A DNA stretch of 64,000 bases from contig VXIS01000003.1 of the NCBI GenBank assembly GCA_008704415.1, forward strand, positions 62,001-126,000, in the 5' to 3' direction. Source of the stretch: Sphaerosporella brunnea (taxonomy: Eukaryota > Ascomycota > Pezizomycetes > Pezizales > Pyronemataceae). How positions within the stretch are numbered: position 1 is the first letter of the stretch; the number at the start of each line of letters is the position of its first letter. A model generated the notes under the pieces. It was not told where the DNA came from. It saw nothing but the letters and a program-made list of their open reading frames with translations, and made no database searches. This document shows, in pieces, positions 23,274 through 34,868 of the stretch. Position numbers and translations under genes: made by a program.

Positions 23274-23753
23274 GTGGACGGAGTACCACCCAGAGATGCG
23301 GAGATGCAGGACTCGGGCGCGGACTCCCCTGCGGCCCGTCCCCTCCCCACCGATAACGAAGGACTTTTAGGTCGGCATTTCGCCGCCCTGAAGGAAGGAT
23401 ATGATGCCAGCTTGGCCAATTTGGTCACGATCGCACTTGAGCTGAATGGTACGGTCGAAAAGCTCTCCGCTCAGAACAGCCAGCTTCTGGTTCGGCTCAA
23501 GGCGCTCGAAGCGAAAAGCCCTCGAACTACGACGGTATCACACGGGGTGGCCCAGACGTCGCGCCCACCATGGGTCGCGAATTCGGCCACCCAGACGCTG
23601 CCCGCACCCCCGGCCCCGCCCGCAACGACGGCGGCGGAAACGCCGGCAGCTCCACCCGCTGCGGCAAAGTCGAAACGTAAGCGCTCCAGGCCGCCCAGCC
23701 AGGCGCAGAAACCGTTAAAACACCCACAGGAGATCTCTCCCCCCGCCCCCTAA
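23274..23753 (+). CDS. Coiled-coil protein of the retroelement family
   Basis: 159 codons. The conserved core is ALKEGYDASLANLVTIALEL followed by a leucine-heptad stretch (NGTVEKLSAQNSQLLVRLKA) that predicts a coiled coil at roughly residues 40-85. Then come a TQTLPAP-type Pro/Ala linker and a lysine/arginine-rich end (KSKRKRSRPPSQAQKP). The minus-strand homologue is at 49438-48884. Both copies meet a stop just after EIS(F)PPxP, so either the protein ends here or an intron leads to the SWAQVAG block. The start is uncertain; homology begins upstream of the first ATG. Coiled coil plus basic tail is compatible with a nucleic-acid-binding ORF1-type protein, which is inference. Confidence 0.45.
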   Translation: MDGVPPRDAEMQDSGADSPAARPLPTDNEGLLGRHFAALKEGYDASLANLVTIALELNGTVEKLSAQNSQLLVRLKALEAKSPRTTTVSHGVAQTSRPPWVANSATQTLPAPPAPPATTAAETPAAPPAAAKSKRKRSRPPSQAQKPLKHPQEISPPAP

Positions 23754-23808
23754 TGCATTCGAAACATCCAGGGCCGAGCGACGCACTGGTCTCAGTGCGC
23801 CCAACGAT

Positions 23809-24620
23809 GAGTGATGGACACGAGCCGAGCCGAGCCGAGCCGAGCCTTCGTCCTCTACGAGCCGAGCTGGCTCGAGCTGAGGGTGCAGGATCGGCTCGAG
23901 CCAGCTCGAGTTTTCACCATGATCGGTGATGGGGGGTTCTGATGGGGCGGGGCGAGCGTTATACAATGGAAACAGATAATCATCTACAAACTTCGGGTCG
24001 CTTGTTCCCGTCACGCAACCCAATACTACCCACCTACCCATAACTACCAACTTCGTGCAGCTATGGCAGACAAATCGTCGGATGCACTGCCCCCGGATGA
24101 GCGTGCTGCTTATTTTAAAAAGCTATCAGGGAACTGGGGTATACTCACTGAATGCTTGCTAATATCCCTCTATACCACAAGTATCCTGGCTGAGAGTCTT
24201 TTCTCCCAACCTGGAGATCTTATCATCAAAAGCGAAACAGGCTCTTAGAAGCCTCAAGTAGCGCTTGCTTGTTGCTTAAAAGCTGGTTGGGGCAGGATGA
24301 TGTGGAGCAGTGGGAACGTGAAAGGTTAAGCAAGGAGGATGCAGGAGAGATCGACAGTGGCGATGAGGTTCCGGTTCCCGATACCCATCAGGAATCACTA
24401 CTAGACAGTGACAATGATTCGGATGCCGAGGAATTTTAGTCAGTTTATATTCCTAGATATGTTGAATACTATTACAATTATGTGGTAAAGCAGAACAGCT
24501 CGAGCTGGCTCGAGCTGACACCCAAGGCTCGGACGCGAGCCCGAGCCTCCACCTCCACGAGCCGAGCCAGCTCGAGCTGGCCTTGGAGGATTGATTCGAG
24601 CCGGCTCGTGTCCATCACTA
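23809..24620 (+). mobile_element. hAT subfamily D element, complete deletion derivative
   Basis: 812 bp with inverted ends (T)AGTGATGGACACGAGCCG, flanked on both sides by CCAACGAT (23801-23808 and 24621-24628), a perfect hAT TSD. Both subterminal regions are dense in GAGCCGAGC and CTCGAGC words. The inside keeps short hAT-like coding pieces: ESLFSQPGDLIIKSE (about 24190-24240) resembling the ERVFSxAGDIIxK dimer block, and LLLKSWLGQDD (about 24272). It is inserted into the retroelement-like copy, so it is younger than that copy. Confidence 0.85.
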
Positions 24621-25052
24621 CCAACGATACAGTCTACTGGGAAGAGCGTCCCGTCCTGGGCCCAAGTGGCTGGTGACAGAGCTGTCCGTTTCAACTTCTA
24701 CATAGGAGGAGGAGCGGGCATCGCCAAGTCACGCACGGTGCGCAAACCCTGGGGTGACAGTAAGAAGAAGGAGCAGAAGAAGGAGAAGGGGAAGGAGAAC
24801 GAGCAGCGGGCTCCATGGGTGTAGGGGCGGTGGCAGGTTGCTACAGTCTTTTCCGCCGTTTATGTGTTGCGATTTCCTTGATTTATTTCCTTCGGAGGGG
24901 CGGGCCCCATGGGCACGCTTCTCTCCTCTCAAGTCACGCCCGTCTGTGGACACCTGCGGTCCAAGGGTAGACTTTGTGTATATAGTCACATGTCATGGCC
25001 GCAAGCGGTCGAATACATTATGATTAAAACAAAACAACACAAAATCTGACCT

Positions 25053-25620
25053 CCCCAGAGGATACTATCTTCTGTGCAACGCGTATTGTCTGGGGAACCG
25101 GTGAGGATCAAGGGAAGTGTTTTGGACAACACTTACAGCCACGGCTGGAGGGGCTTCTGGAACACTCTGCCAGTGCTCCTAACAGAGTGCGCCACATCCA
25201 GAGGGCGCGCAAAACATCGCAGCCCCAATCCTGCTGGCGAGGTACCGGTGAAGCAACCAATGAGAAAACAGGGCTCCACCAGGCAGGTCGTGTACTCCAA
25301 CAAAATGCTGGGCCGCTAAGAATGCCTTTGCTTTTGAAGCGCCACATTATCAAAACTACCAGCTAGCACGGTGACCAAATGGCGGTCGCTCCATTCGTTT
25401 TGACATTGTGGTAGACAATGTGGTTGAACGGCGTTATTGACACCCACTGATCCCCACGCAACGGCGGTCGGAATAAGCGAGTAAGCGGCAGTGAGGTAAA
25501 AACCAAGGTGATCGCCGCACGCACAGTGAAAGAAACAACGACGTTTAAGATGTCAACCTGCCGAGCATTTGTTATGTCGCCCGACACACCCGTTTGGCCC
25601 CTCAAGGTGTCCACTCGCAC
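25053..25620. repeat. Dispersed 600-bp repeat, copy 2
   Basis: Same orientation as 18065-18665. It starts immediately after the A-rich tail of the retroelement copy. It lacks about 50 bp present in copy 1 near 18370-18420. Confidence 0.8.
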
Positions 25621-28300
25621 TCCATCTCAAGCGTAACGACAAAAAGAACTAACGCCGGTAGCCGTGGCTAGCTGGCATCCACTACACAGCTGGCGTCGAA
25701 CTACGCCGCTCCTCCAAGATCTGACAGAGACGAAGTGGCACAGCTTGGGCATCATGTACTTCTCTCGGCCACCCCCAGCACGAATGTCGAGATTGTCCGA
25801 CACGCATATTGCGGACTGTTGCATACAGTTCTGTTTCTGATCGCCGCAACCAGCATGGCTGCAAAACAAAGATCTGTCGAGGTGACAGCGTAAATGCGGC
25901 AGCCCGTTGGGCGTCTATTCGGGCGTCTATCGATCGTTTCACAGGCCTGGTACTAAGAGTTGTGCACGGACCGTTCGGTGACATTTCTGAGTCGTTTTCC
26001 TTGAGTACTATCTGCAACCTCGTTTTGCTTGTACATGTCGTTCGAAATCTGGAGCTAAACGCGTTGTTCACCACAGGTCATCTGCTATCCCCAATTCCAC
26101 CAAAAACGATTCTCGGTAACCGGGGCCACAGTATTTAGTTGGATCAGAGTGAGGGACTGGCGGAACGCAATTGATGGGTCATATCGTTGACCAACTATTT
26201 GATGGAACATGGCGATTCTGCCGACGAGCACATTCCTGCAGTCATAGCATACACTAGCTGGCCCCAAAACTCCGACTTTCTGGCATCCTGAGCTGGCCTT
26301 GCCCGGCAGCTAGTGGGAACGCCAGGAGCAGCTCCATATCAAAATTCACTGCGGTATCATGATATACGGTGTGCGTGGCATCGGTGTCGCACCGGAATCA
26401 TGGTCTACCTGATTGGTATGTGCGCCTCTGGAGCGTTTGATGTATTCGCTGGCATCAGTTCAACGCGGGGTCGGCTGATACTGCTCGAGCGGATTGAATC
26501 AATAACACGCCGATGGTCGCAGCCATACAACCATGTTAATGGAACTTCGACTAGGATCTGCTGCTGGTAGAGACACAGGTCCTGCCAGTCAACTGACCAG
26601 ATTTCCTTGCTCGGAGCATAGCCCATCTATATTAGTTTGTGTTCCTTTAATGAGGTGGCATGGAGCCTATGGAAGGTCATTAGATCACCCTCTTCTATAG
26701 CAATAGAAAACGAACAGCGCAACCAACCTCACATCATCATGCGCAATCTTCCGTGGAGATACTGGTACTAACATCCCAGCATAGTGCCATTCCTCACAGG
26801 GACCAGCAGTCAGGTGAGAAAAACAGCAACAGTGGGGGGTGGCAATGGACGAGACCTAAGTGGGGGCGGGGTGCGGCCGGGGTACTCATCAGAACACTGA
26901 AGCTGCTAGCTAGCCAGCCAGGCAACTGTTTGTCCAATAGGGTTGGATTCTGTCAGCGTTGTCTGATATGGTACAATACGACGGATTCATGTGGGATGAT
27001 TGGGACGAATCGCTTCTCCTTGAATGGAAATATCAGTTCCCCGAATGCCGATCACATGGATAGGACCGTCCGGGTATCACGTTCACCGGCGAGTGATATC
27101 TCTGGGCCTTGGTGGTTCAGGATTGCCGGGGATGGTGATATTCAACACGTTTGTGATGATCTCCTGAATACATAGCATCAGTTTCCCGTGACCATCAGTC
27201 TGCGCCCGGTGCGGACTGTCTAATGTTTCCTGCGTCATAGCATTGCAATACTCTATGTCTCCACTGTCAATCATCCTGCCGGCCCCTGTACCACCTCATA
27301 TGAGTCGCATGTGGGCGAGATTCGCCACACATCCGGGGAACCTCAATTGCCGCCTGTGGGTGACTTCATCGCGATCGCAGAATAGCATTGTGGCCTGGCC
27401 GTTTGGGCGGACTCATCGACGGCCGTCATGTTGACGTAGTCCCATACAATCGCTGACGCGGTCGATTTGTGCAACAGGATTTGAGGGGAGGAATCGCACC
27501 GTTGTCTTCTGTACTCATCCCTTTCAAGATCGCGGGAACATTCCAAGCTGGGACTGTGCCGATGCTGCGGGTGTTCAGTGTTCGACTTTTGAACACAGCG
27601 CGCGCGGTAAATAATGAATTCTAAGGTAAACAGGTTCCAAAGTCGAAAACACCCAGCTGTGGCATCCACCACGCGCTGACGGTGGAGGTATATACCCGAG
27701 GCTCGATCAACCACCGTGCATGAACATGTACCTACGCATCTGGCATTCACAGCGGTGATCCTGAGAATCATGGCATTACGAGGCTCGCGGTGCCAGGGAC
27801 GACGTCATCGCAGTGTTCTGCATAAGGACTGGGCTGCCGCCCATAGGGACATGAATGGACTTCAGCACTCGAATGGGGTTCGGACATTAGTCAGCAGTGG
27901 CCATAGGTTTAGACGGGATTCAGCACTCGTTCGGGGTTAGATGGGCTCTGAGCTAATCACTCGGTGGGGGTTGGGAGAGACTCGTATGGGTGGTTCAGCA
28001 CTCAGACAGCGCGGGATCGGGGGCTCAGCCCGCTCTGAGTAAACCGCTTGTGCGAGGCAGGCACGATTTTCGTGCGCTGCCAGTACAAATGTGCTGCGCT
28101 AACTGCGGTAACAAATGACGCCCTGTCGCCGCACTAGAGATCAGCCCTTTGGACGCCGTCACGTCATGAAGCCGGGTAGGCCAATCATTGTTCGCTATCC
28201 GGAATCGCAGTTGTGTCCGCAAATCAAACGCAGCGCCAGCCCAGCGTCAATCGCAATCCAACCCACGATGAACATGAATGGCGCCGCGCAGTGTGGACGC
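25621..28300. other. No assignable gene
   Basis: Short frames only. Around 27855-28010 TTCAGCACTC recurs three times with GGGGTT(A/C)G words, an irregular repeat. Nothing else was recognised. Confidence 0.3.
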
Positions 28301-28307
28301 CAACTGG

Positions 28308-28317
28308 TATATAAATA
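28308..28317 (+). promoter_or_regulatory. TATA box of the SIM-motif gene
   Basis: TATATAAATA 54 bp before the ATG at 28371; the leader ends ATCCACCACC, a good fungal start context. Confidence 0.75.
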
Positions 28318-28370
28318 CCACATTCCACACGGTGTCGGGTACAATCCTTTCCTTCCCCGCATCCACCACC

Positions 28371-28891
28371 ATGACGACACCCAAAGTTTCGCACAACCTT
28401 CCGCCACCACACACCTCCCACAAACGTTCGCGTTCCCCATCCACCAACCTCCACGACGCCGACGAGTACAACCCCACTCCGTGCCCACGCTTCCGCAAGA
28501 AGCCGAAGACGAAGTTTGCCGGGTCCGGCACTGAAGCGGACCCGATTGACCTTACGGGGGACGACGATTCCGATTCCTCGAGCAACGAGCAGCCCGCACC
28601 ACCAGCCACCGCCGCCAACCCGGTGGATCTGACCACTGCTGCTCCTCCGGCGACTCCAACCGTGGAGGAGCGGTGGCTCCGTAGGAACTTCCCTCGTAAC
28701 CGCCCCAGCACCATGGCAGGTGTGATGTGGACTACGTTTTGGCCGGCAAGGCCAGCGGCCGACATGTTCGGCCGCATACAGGTGGGCCGAAGCTGCTATT
28801 ATGACGACGCGGACGATTGTAAGTTTTTGCTGGGCAAACCTGTTGCAAGATGTTAATGTTGATAGATGTCCGTGACCTGGACGAGCTTTGA
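28371..28891 (+). CDS. Small nuclear-type protein with two SUMO-interacting-like motifs
   Basis: Start chosen for the CACCACCATGACG context and the TATA box upstream. Exon 1 is 28371-28818, intron 28819-28865 (GTAAGT…TTGATAG, 47 nt), and exon 2 ends at TGA 28889-28891, giving about 157 aa ending YVRDLDEL. Without splicing the frame would run only eight codons further, so the intron is not certain. The N-terminal third is basic (HKRSRSP, RFRKKPKTK, possible nuclear signals). Residues 57-71 read ADPIDLTGDDDSDSS, a hydrophobic core followed by acids and serines that closely fits a SUMO-interacting motif. A second core, NPVDLTT, is at 83-89. The C-terminal half is tryptophan/arginine-rich and unrecognised. 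Function unknown; SUMO binding is inferred from motif only. One of the cleanest genes here. Confidence 0.7.
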
Positions 28892-29343
28892 AAGCCGGTC
28901 CCAGGGGCACACAGGAGGGCGGACTTTGGCCGTGCCTCGCTACGGACTAGGCTCCGCGAGGCCGGTATCCACCGGCCGATTATTCGCGTATTGGAGGAGA
29001 GGAGGTTGGAGTATTTTAGGGGGTGAAGGGGATCCCAAATATGGTGCGATGAGCTTTAAACCTGGACATTCGCTGGTGTGGGGATTTCCGGAGTACACTA
29101 GAATTATTCCGCGTGTAGCAAGAACCCAACTCGCTCAATTTACCACGCATCTTCGGACTTGGCTGTTTTCGGGGGAGGGAAGCGCCCGGCGCGCTGACCC
29201 TGGTTATTTGATTTACGCACATCAGGATGCCACGCTAGGGAAAAGACGTGGAGACTGGGGGAGGGAGCGAGCGGGCGGATAATATTGCAGGCGGCGGGAG
29301 GATTGCGCGGCCGGAGTATCGTTGTCTCTGAAGAATAAATAAT
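28892..29343. other. Downstream region with an overlapping open frame
   Basis: A plus frame starting at the ATG at 28866 stays open to 29282 (138 codons), with no motif. If the 28819-28865 intron were not used it could be an independent reading frame. I take it as 3' flank. Confidence 0.25.
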
Positions 29344-29769
29344 CGGTAATTATGCAGCATAACCCCGTCCAAGGGTTGGAATTTGCAGGATACCCGCGAC
29401 CCAAAAACCTATGTAGGATACCCCCCAACTGTTTCGCGTGTTCTGTGGACTCGCCTTACAACTATTACTTCTGCAGTCGCATCATGATGTCAGGATTGCT
29501 AGATACAATACAAGCGCGGCCTTCCCGCTCCCTCAACTCGCAAAAGAATGACTCCTGTCCCCACAAAAAAAAACAACAGGCGCCCACCGTGTACAGGAAT
29601 TTGCATAGTGACCAACGGTGCTGCATGTGCGGCATCTTGGTGGTGCACTGTCCGGAATGTCGGGCAAGCCATCAGGGGCCGGCCGTTGAAGTCCCCTGAC
29701 GTTGCGAAATAGTTGGGGGATATCCTGCAAGTTTCAACCCTCGGACGGGGATATGCTGCATAATTACCG
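29344..29769. mobile_element. MULE-like miniature element with long TIRs
   Basis: 426 bp with inverted ends of about 60 bp: CGGTAATTATGCAGCATA at 29344 and its inverse ending at 29769, the match extending to GGATA(T/C)CC and CCCCCCAACT. The left arm has about 28 extra bases. The minus strand keeps PPRCRTCSTVGHYANSCTR, resembling the CCHC knuckle at the C-terminus of fungal Mutator-like transposases. No TSD was found. Confidence 0.7.
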
Positions 29770-30361
29770 TCGTTTTTTCAAACGATGGCATGTTCGAGGA
29801 AAGGGGAACATCGATGGCAGTTTAGAGTATAGTTTCAAACACGATGGCATAAGAGGTTTGCCGTAAAACAAAACTTTGCTCTCTCGCATATCAGCCAGAG
29901 AAAACAACGTTTTTGATTATAGAGGGAAACCCGGAGGTAAAAAACCCTCTGCTGGTGTTGTCGTCCATTGGAAAAGTGTGGAAGTCGCAACCGGAGTAGG
30001 GCAACAGAGCAGTGGAGTCGATCCTACACTGGCAAAGTCGTCAAGTTGTTCTACACACATAAAAATGGGAGAAGGGGTAAGGAGTAGGAGGGGTAGAGGG
30101 TATACGAAGGCGGACGGGTATCAACGAGATAGGCAGGTGAACGGGGAAGGGGAGGGTATCAAGATGCGCATGCATGTATGAGAAAGAAAGAAAGAAAGAA
30201 GGAAAGAAGGAAAGAAGGGGGGTGGTATTTATACCACGGCTTTGCAATTTGGCCGACGTCTGTTAGTTAGGGTTGCAGTCCTAAATGCCTGACTTTGAAT
30301 TGAATTGCATCTTAGCACTCGGGATCCATGCCTCAGAACTCGGTGCTGCAACTAACTAAGG
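29770..30361. other. Intergenic, with an AAAG microsatellite
   Basis: A run of AAAG/AAGG units at about 30182-30219, followed by GGTGGTATTTATACCACGGC, a short palindrome. No gene seen. Confidence 0.4.
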
Positions 30362-30592
30362 ATGCGCATCACGTCAAGAATCCCCAGCTCCTCAGACGGC
30401 ACCCCAGAGCTGGCGCAGATGGATAACGACGGCATTCAGCTTCTGTCGTCAAAAACAGTTATTTTTTACTGCATATGTCCAGCATACTACCCCGAAACCT
30501 GCGAAAAGAGTATGATACCACCAGATTTTTTAATTGTCCATGATACCAAGACATCAGAGATCACCCATTTCGTGAACGTCGACCACCGTTGA
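30362..30592 (+). other. Short unrecognised open frame
   Basis: ATG at 30362, 76 codons, no motif. Some protein-like character but no support beyond length. Confidence 0.2.
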
Positions 30593-30739
30593 ATGTTGAA
30601 CCTCCTGCACTCCATCCCTGTATCCTCCAGGCGTACTACCCTTATTGCTATGCAACAACCCCCCTTCCCGAAGCATCTTCACTAATCTCGCTCCTTCTGC
30701 TACTTCCCTTGACTGCGCGTCGGCAATTCGTCCGTTAAG

Positions 30740-31707
30740 ATGGCAACAGTGTATCAGTGCTTGGATGCAGCGGGCTCAGATGCAGCGGGGTTGAAACTTC
30801 CGAGCGGGGCAGTCCAAAGCAAAGTGCTGGAGAAAGCGGAGTTATTCAGCACTTTTCAGGACTTCATGCACGGCGAGAATCCACGCTTGGGCTGCCGTCG
30901 CAGGATTTGGTTTGCGCGACCCCCCAATCTCGATCTTCTTGACACTTTATGGGCCAAGGAAATGAACTGTGTGGCTACGTGGGACGATATCAGGTGCAAA
31001 TAATCAGCAATAAGCAGGCGCATGCAGTCTCCGTCATGCACCGCTTGAATTTTGCTCCCGTGGATTGTATGCCTTCATATCTACGTCTTTCAACCGTCGT
31101 CGCGGTGTATCAATCCGATTTCCGAGCCAAAAACATAGCACTGGTCTGCCTCCTGGGACAGCAAGCCACTACTCAACCTCACGCCGAGAGAAACCGTAAC
31201 ACGGACTCCATTGCCGGCTCAGACCATTCTTCAGACACAGACACAGAGTCAGATTCTTTGCTCGGCTTGAGTGATGCTCACCTGGACCCCTGCGAACCGC
31301 CACTGACAGAAATACTTGGTGGACGCCCACAGAAGAAGCGCATGCCCAAGTATGAGGCACATGCACAACGGAACAAGCGGTTGAAGGAGGGTCAAGATCA
31401 AGTACCTGACCGCGCGCCACGACGCTGCGGGGTCGGCGGTGTCACGGACGGCCATAACGCGCGCCCGTGTACCCGCATCCATATGGAGAGAGACTACGTA
31501 GCTAGCAATAGAAATCACCATCAACAGAGTATTACCGTACCAACGTTAGCCTTATGTTGTGGTATACTGGGCAACTCAAAAATTCAGTGGTATCCTGCTC
31601 TTTTCATGTTCGGATTCGTCCTAGCCCCAATGAGCATGCTTTTAACAGCCCACAGCTCATCTACGGACGAGGAAGCGGCGTCGCTGACGAAACGGATCGA
31701 GAAATGA
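30740..31707 (+). pseudogene. Possible MULE-like transposase remnant
   Basis: Two overlapping frames: 30740-31003 from an ATG (87 codons), then one open to 31707. The second contains an acidic serine-rich stretch, then GGRPQKKRMPKYE and RRCGVGGVTDGHNARPCTR. That order (RPKKKR box, then a CxxC…GHNxxxC knuckle) is typical of the C-terminus of fungal Mutator-like transposases, but the second knuckle cysteine is glycine here. The end is hydrophobic and probably out of frame. No TIRs found. Confidence 0.35.
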
Positions 31708-34296
31708 AAGCTAGGCAACCGCGGGCTTAATCTTGAGGTCAGGGTTTTAAGATTGCTTTGACCCTCTCTCACCCTGCCTCTCGTGTTATTCATGTCATCA
31801 ACAGTAATGTGTTGTCTTGGCTCCTGTTTGTTATTCGCTGTCTTAAATATGACGGTATTGTTGTTGTTGTCTTTCTCTTTGTGGTATTCTGGATCGTCAT
31901 TTCTTTTCTTTCGAGTAAATATTTTTACAGGGCCAGTTTTGCTGCACCAAACGACGAGCTGGGTGAAATATCAGAACGTTTATGCCCGACCGACTCTCGA
32001 TAATTGAAATTTGATGCTGCTATCGGTGGACTGGGTATATCCAGCTGGCGTGCCACCCTGCGATTATTATGCGGGTGTGCCGCCGCTGTCACGGCTCAAG
32101 AATCCTTGTCTTAAGTAGCCACTGGGATGATAGCTTTCAGCCATCAAAGTACCTTTTGGTCTAGTGGCATAGTACTTTCCCAGTGTACTGTGTTACAGCC
32201 GCCTGGACGAAGCCATCTGGGTTGCGGAGGAGTGAGTCAGAGCAGAGGCTATAACGATAATGGTCGCGATGTTTTCCTCTGGTCCTATTCGCACCCCGGG
32301 TCATTACGTGACAGTTCCCAATGAAGAGTAGACCCACTTATTCTGGTTGTGGATATCCGGGATCTTTCTCGCAGTGAATGCAACGGCCCCGGCGTTTACC
32401 AACGTCACGTATGTATTGGAATCAGGTCTGTGTTAAGTGGGTAGCGGCATGCGTAAAACTAGGCCCGCGATGGATAACCGAGTGACTGATATATTTTCAA
32501 AACGACGAAATGTGACGGGATGTTAGTTCTACTGTTTGGTGCTCTTGAAACCTCCGATAAGCACAGGAAAGAGGCGATAAAAGTATCGAGTGAACTGGCA
32601 GAAACGGCCTGGGCAACCCAAACCGCAAGAAGGCAGAGGCTGCAAGGGGTGTGCCCGAAGGCGTGCACAAGAATTGCACTGTAATCCAGCTCTGCTGGGC
32701 TCGCAGGGCGAGATTGTGCAATACATGAAGAGGTTGTCGGCTCGCTGCATCAGCACGAGAATTGTGGACATCGCGAGGATGCCGCAAGGGTAGGTGGAAT
32801 ATCACATTCTGGCTGTGAGTAAACACAAAGGTTGAACAGGCATATATTGGTTGTAAATCAACTGTAAATGTCTTGCGATACAACGTATTAACAACCTGGG
32901 GGTAAACTCACATGTGAAGCTTTGCCATCGATGGGTGCTCAGAGTTGACCTGCCCTCCATCCGATGCATGGATCAGCGAAACAACTGAGGGAAAGGTCAG
33001 ACATCATTACATGTCAAATTTGTTGTCTATTTATTGCTGGTTTGTGGACCGCATTATACTATTCACACTTGTCAGAGGTGCCTAACAATAAAAACCCGGC
33101 AATTCGCAACGCAATTGCGGCGCTGCAGTCGAAGATTTGATTGCCAATACCGGTCCATTTAAACTTTACACAACGTTTAGAGCGATGGGCAAAATCCTTG
33201 GGTGATGCCTCTGCCAAGCTTGCTAATGCTGTTACTGTACATGCAATCGACGTGTAAGGAGAATGAGCACAGTAATCTGCATGGAGAGCGATCATGAGAA
33301 TAAATTGCATCCTTAAGAAGTGCGCTGTTGAGGGGCATCCGTAAGGTGAGAGCATGGTTACCTTGTTAAGCAAGAGTTGGATGCGCCACGTTTTGCGGAT
33401 TTAAATGTGATCGTGATCAGGACTTTATCCTCCAAAAAACATTTTTTATTGTGCCGATGTACTGAAGGTTGGTGACATCCGTGTCGGTATAGCACAAGAG
33501 ACCCTTTCCTCCCTGTCTACCGGTATACCAAAACTATAACATTGCCGAAACTCGGAGATAATGGAAGACTCCCTGTGCAAGAACTGGGGCATTGCACAGA
33601 TTAGGGAAGTGGCGACCGCCTAGTGTAGATATCGCCAACGCCGCTTGCCCGCGAAACCGAAGAGAGTGGGAAGCTTCAGGAACGTCGGCCGCCGCACCTG
33701 AGATACCGTCATTGTCAATTCCAGGATCCCCCGCCCCCCCTCTTCACAAGGTCATAATCTCCCTGTACCGCCACTCCGCCCGAGCGCACGTGCACCGGAA
33801 CCGGCAATCTCAAGCTAATGAATCCCAATTTACTACCGGATCTACTAGTGATGACGCTGCAAGATTGCGTCGCTGCTGGTTGTTGCAGAATGCCTCGGTT
33901 GCCATAAGCTGGTGAAGACACCACGCAGATTGCACACTTTCATTCATTGCTTGCTGCTATACAATTCTCGATGATCTGGGTGGTCCTAACCTAGGATCGC
34001 CGGGAGGAGATAATGGAGAACTAGGAGAACAGAACATGGAAGATACCGAGGAATAGGAGGTCTAATGGGACTAAGCTAATATTTGCTGATGTTTCTCCTG
34101 ATGCAAGAGATAAAGTGCGGTTCATTCGCTCCAGGGCTTGACATACACTCAGTGCAATGATAAGACATCAAACGAGGTCATTTTGAGAGCGTGGTTCCTC
34201 AAAATTAATTACTTGTTGTCATGTAGGGCGTCCAGATCTTGACTGGGCTTGGTCGCATACAGGAAGGAACCACAACTGCGCTGGTCCACATGCATA
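31708..34296. other. No assignable gene
   Basis: AT-richer DNA with short frames on both strands. No repeat shared with the rest of the window. Confidence 0.3.
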
Positions 34297-34692
34297 TTAC
34301 CTACCAAGGGAGCGCACCCTCGTTCTTCCTGCTGAGGTCTGTTTCGATTGAGATTCTGTTAAGCGGTCCCATCGCCACTCAATTGTGCTGACGAACTGCT
34401 GGATTACCGTGTGCCACTCGGCTGGCATCATCTGGCGTGGAATTTCGGCTTGATTGATCTCCTTCCATGTGATCCCTTTTCGACGGCGAACGGTTTCAAA
34501 GTGGTCAAAGTGAATGATATCATACGCGACTTTTACATACACAGACGCATCCCACAGCCAGCCCGGGCTTTTGGGGCTGGCTATTGAGAACACGGCAATG
34601 TCCAAGATGTCCCCTGTAAGTACACGAAGCTGAGAGAAGTCGAGGCACCCCTTCAGTTCTTCTTTGGCTTGTGGGAAGGCTTGACGCGGCAT
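34297..34692 (-). CDS. Hypothetical protein fragment
   Basis: 131 codons on the minus strand from an ATG (34692). It has good protein character: GWLWDASVYVKVAYDIIHFD and QQFVSTIEWRWDRL are balanced amphipathic segments rather than low complexity. No family recognised. It may be a transposon-borne or decayed gene; no promoter seen. Confidence 0.35.
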   Translation of the reverse strand: MPRQAFPQAKEELKGCLDFSQLRVLTGDILDIAVFSIASPKSPGWLWDASVYVKVAYDIIHFDHFETVRRRKGITWKEINQAEIPRQMMPAEWHTVIQQFVSTIEWRWDRLTESQSKQTSAGRTRVRSLGR

Positions 34693-34785
34693 GGGCGAGA
34701 CTCGTCGAGTATTGTCATAGCTTCAAGCTGTAGCTTTGTCCAATATCAGTTCATGATCCGGTGTGACTTCAAGCAGATGTAAAAA

Positions 34786-34859
34786 AGCCTCGGCGGTGCA
34801 GTGGTATAAAGTGGGTTGAAACCCCGAGAGGCAGCAGCGAGTTTGATCCCAGGGGGCTC
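34786..34859 (+). other. tRNA-like sequence
   Basis: 74 nt. AGCCTCG can pair with GGGGGCT at the far end. An A-box-like GGTGCAGTGG, an anticodon-like arm with loop TTGAAAC (reading GAA), and a B-box-like GAGTTTGATCC (one mismatch) occur in tRNA order. D- and T-stems are poor, so it is a relic or SINE head rather than a working gene. Confidence 0.3.
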
Positions 34860-34868
34860 ATGGAATTG

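Larger units (their letters stand above)
23216..25046 (+). mobile_element. Retroelement-like copy 1 (split by a hAT insertion)
   Basis: Homologous to the TSD-flanked copy at 48423-49745: EAAHMLAEWTE (about 23229) against EAAHTLAEWTT, a coiled-coil frame (23274-23753), GKSVPSWAQVAGDRAVRFN (about 24640-24700) against GKSLTSWAQVAGDGAVRFN, and a shared 3' trailer. The trailer ends GATTAAAACAAAACAACAC at about 25022-25041. The 5' boundary is approximate and no TSD was identified. A subfamily D hAT element (23809-24620) sits inside it. Confidence 0.6.
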
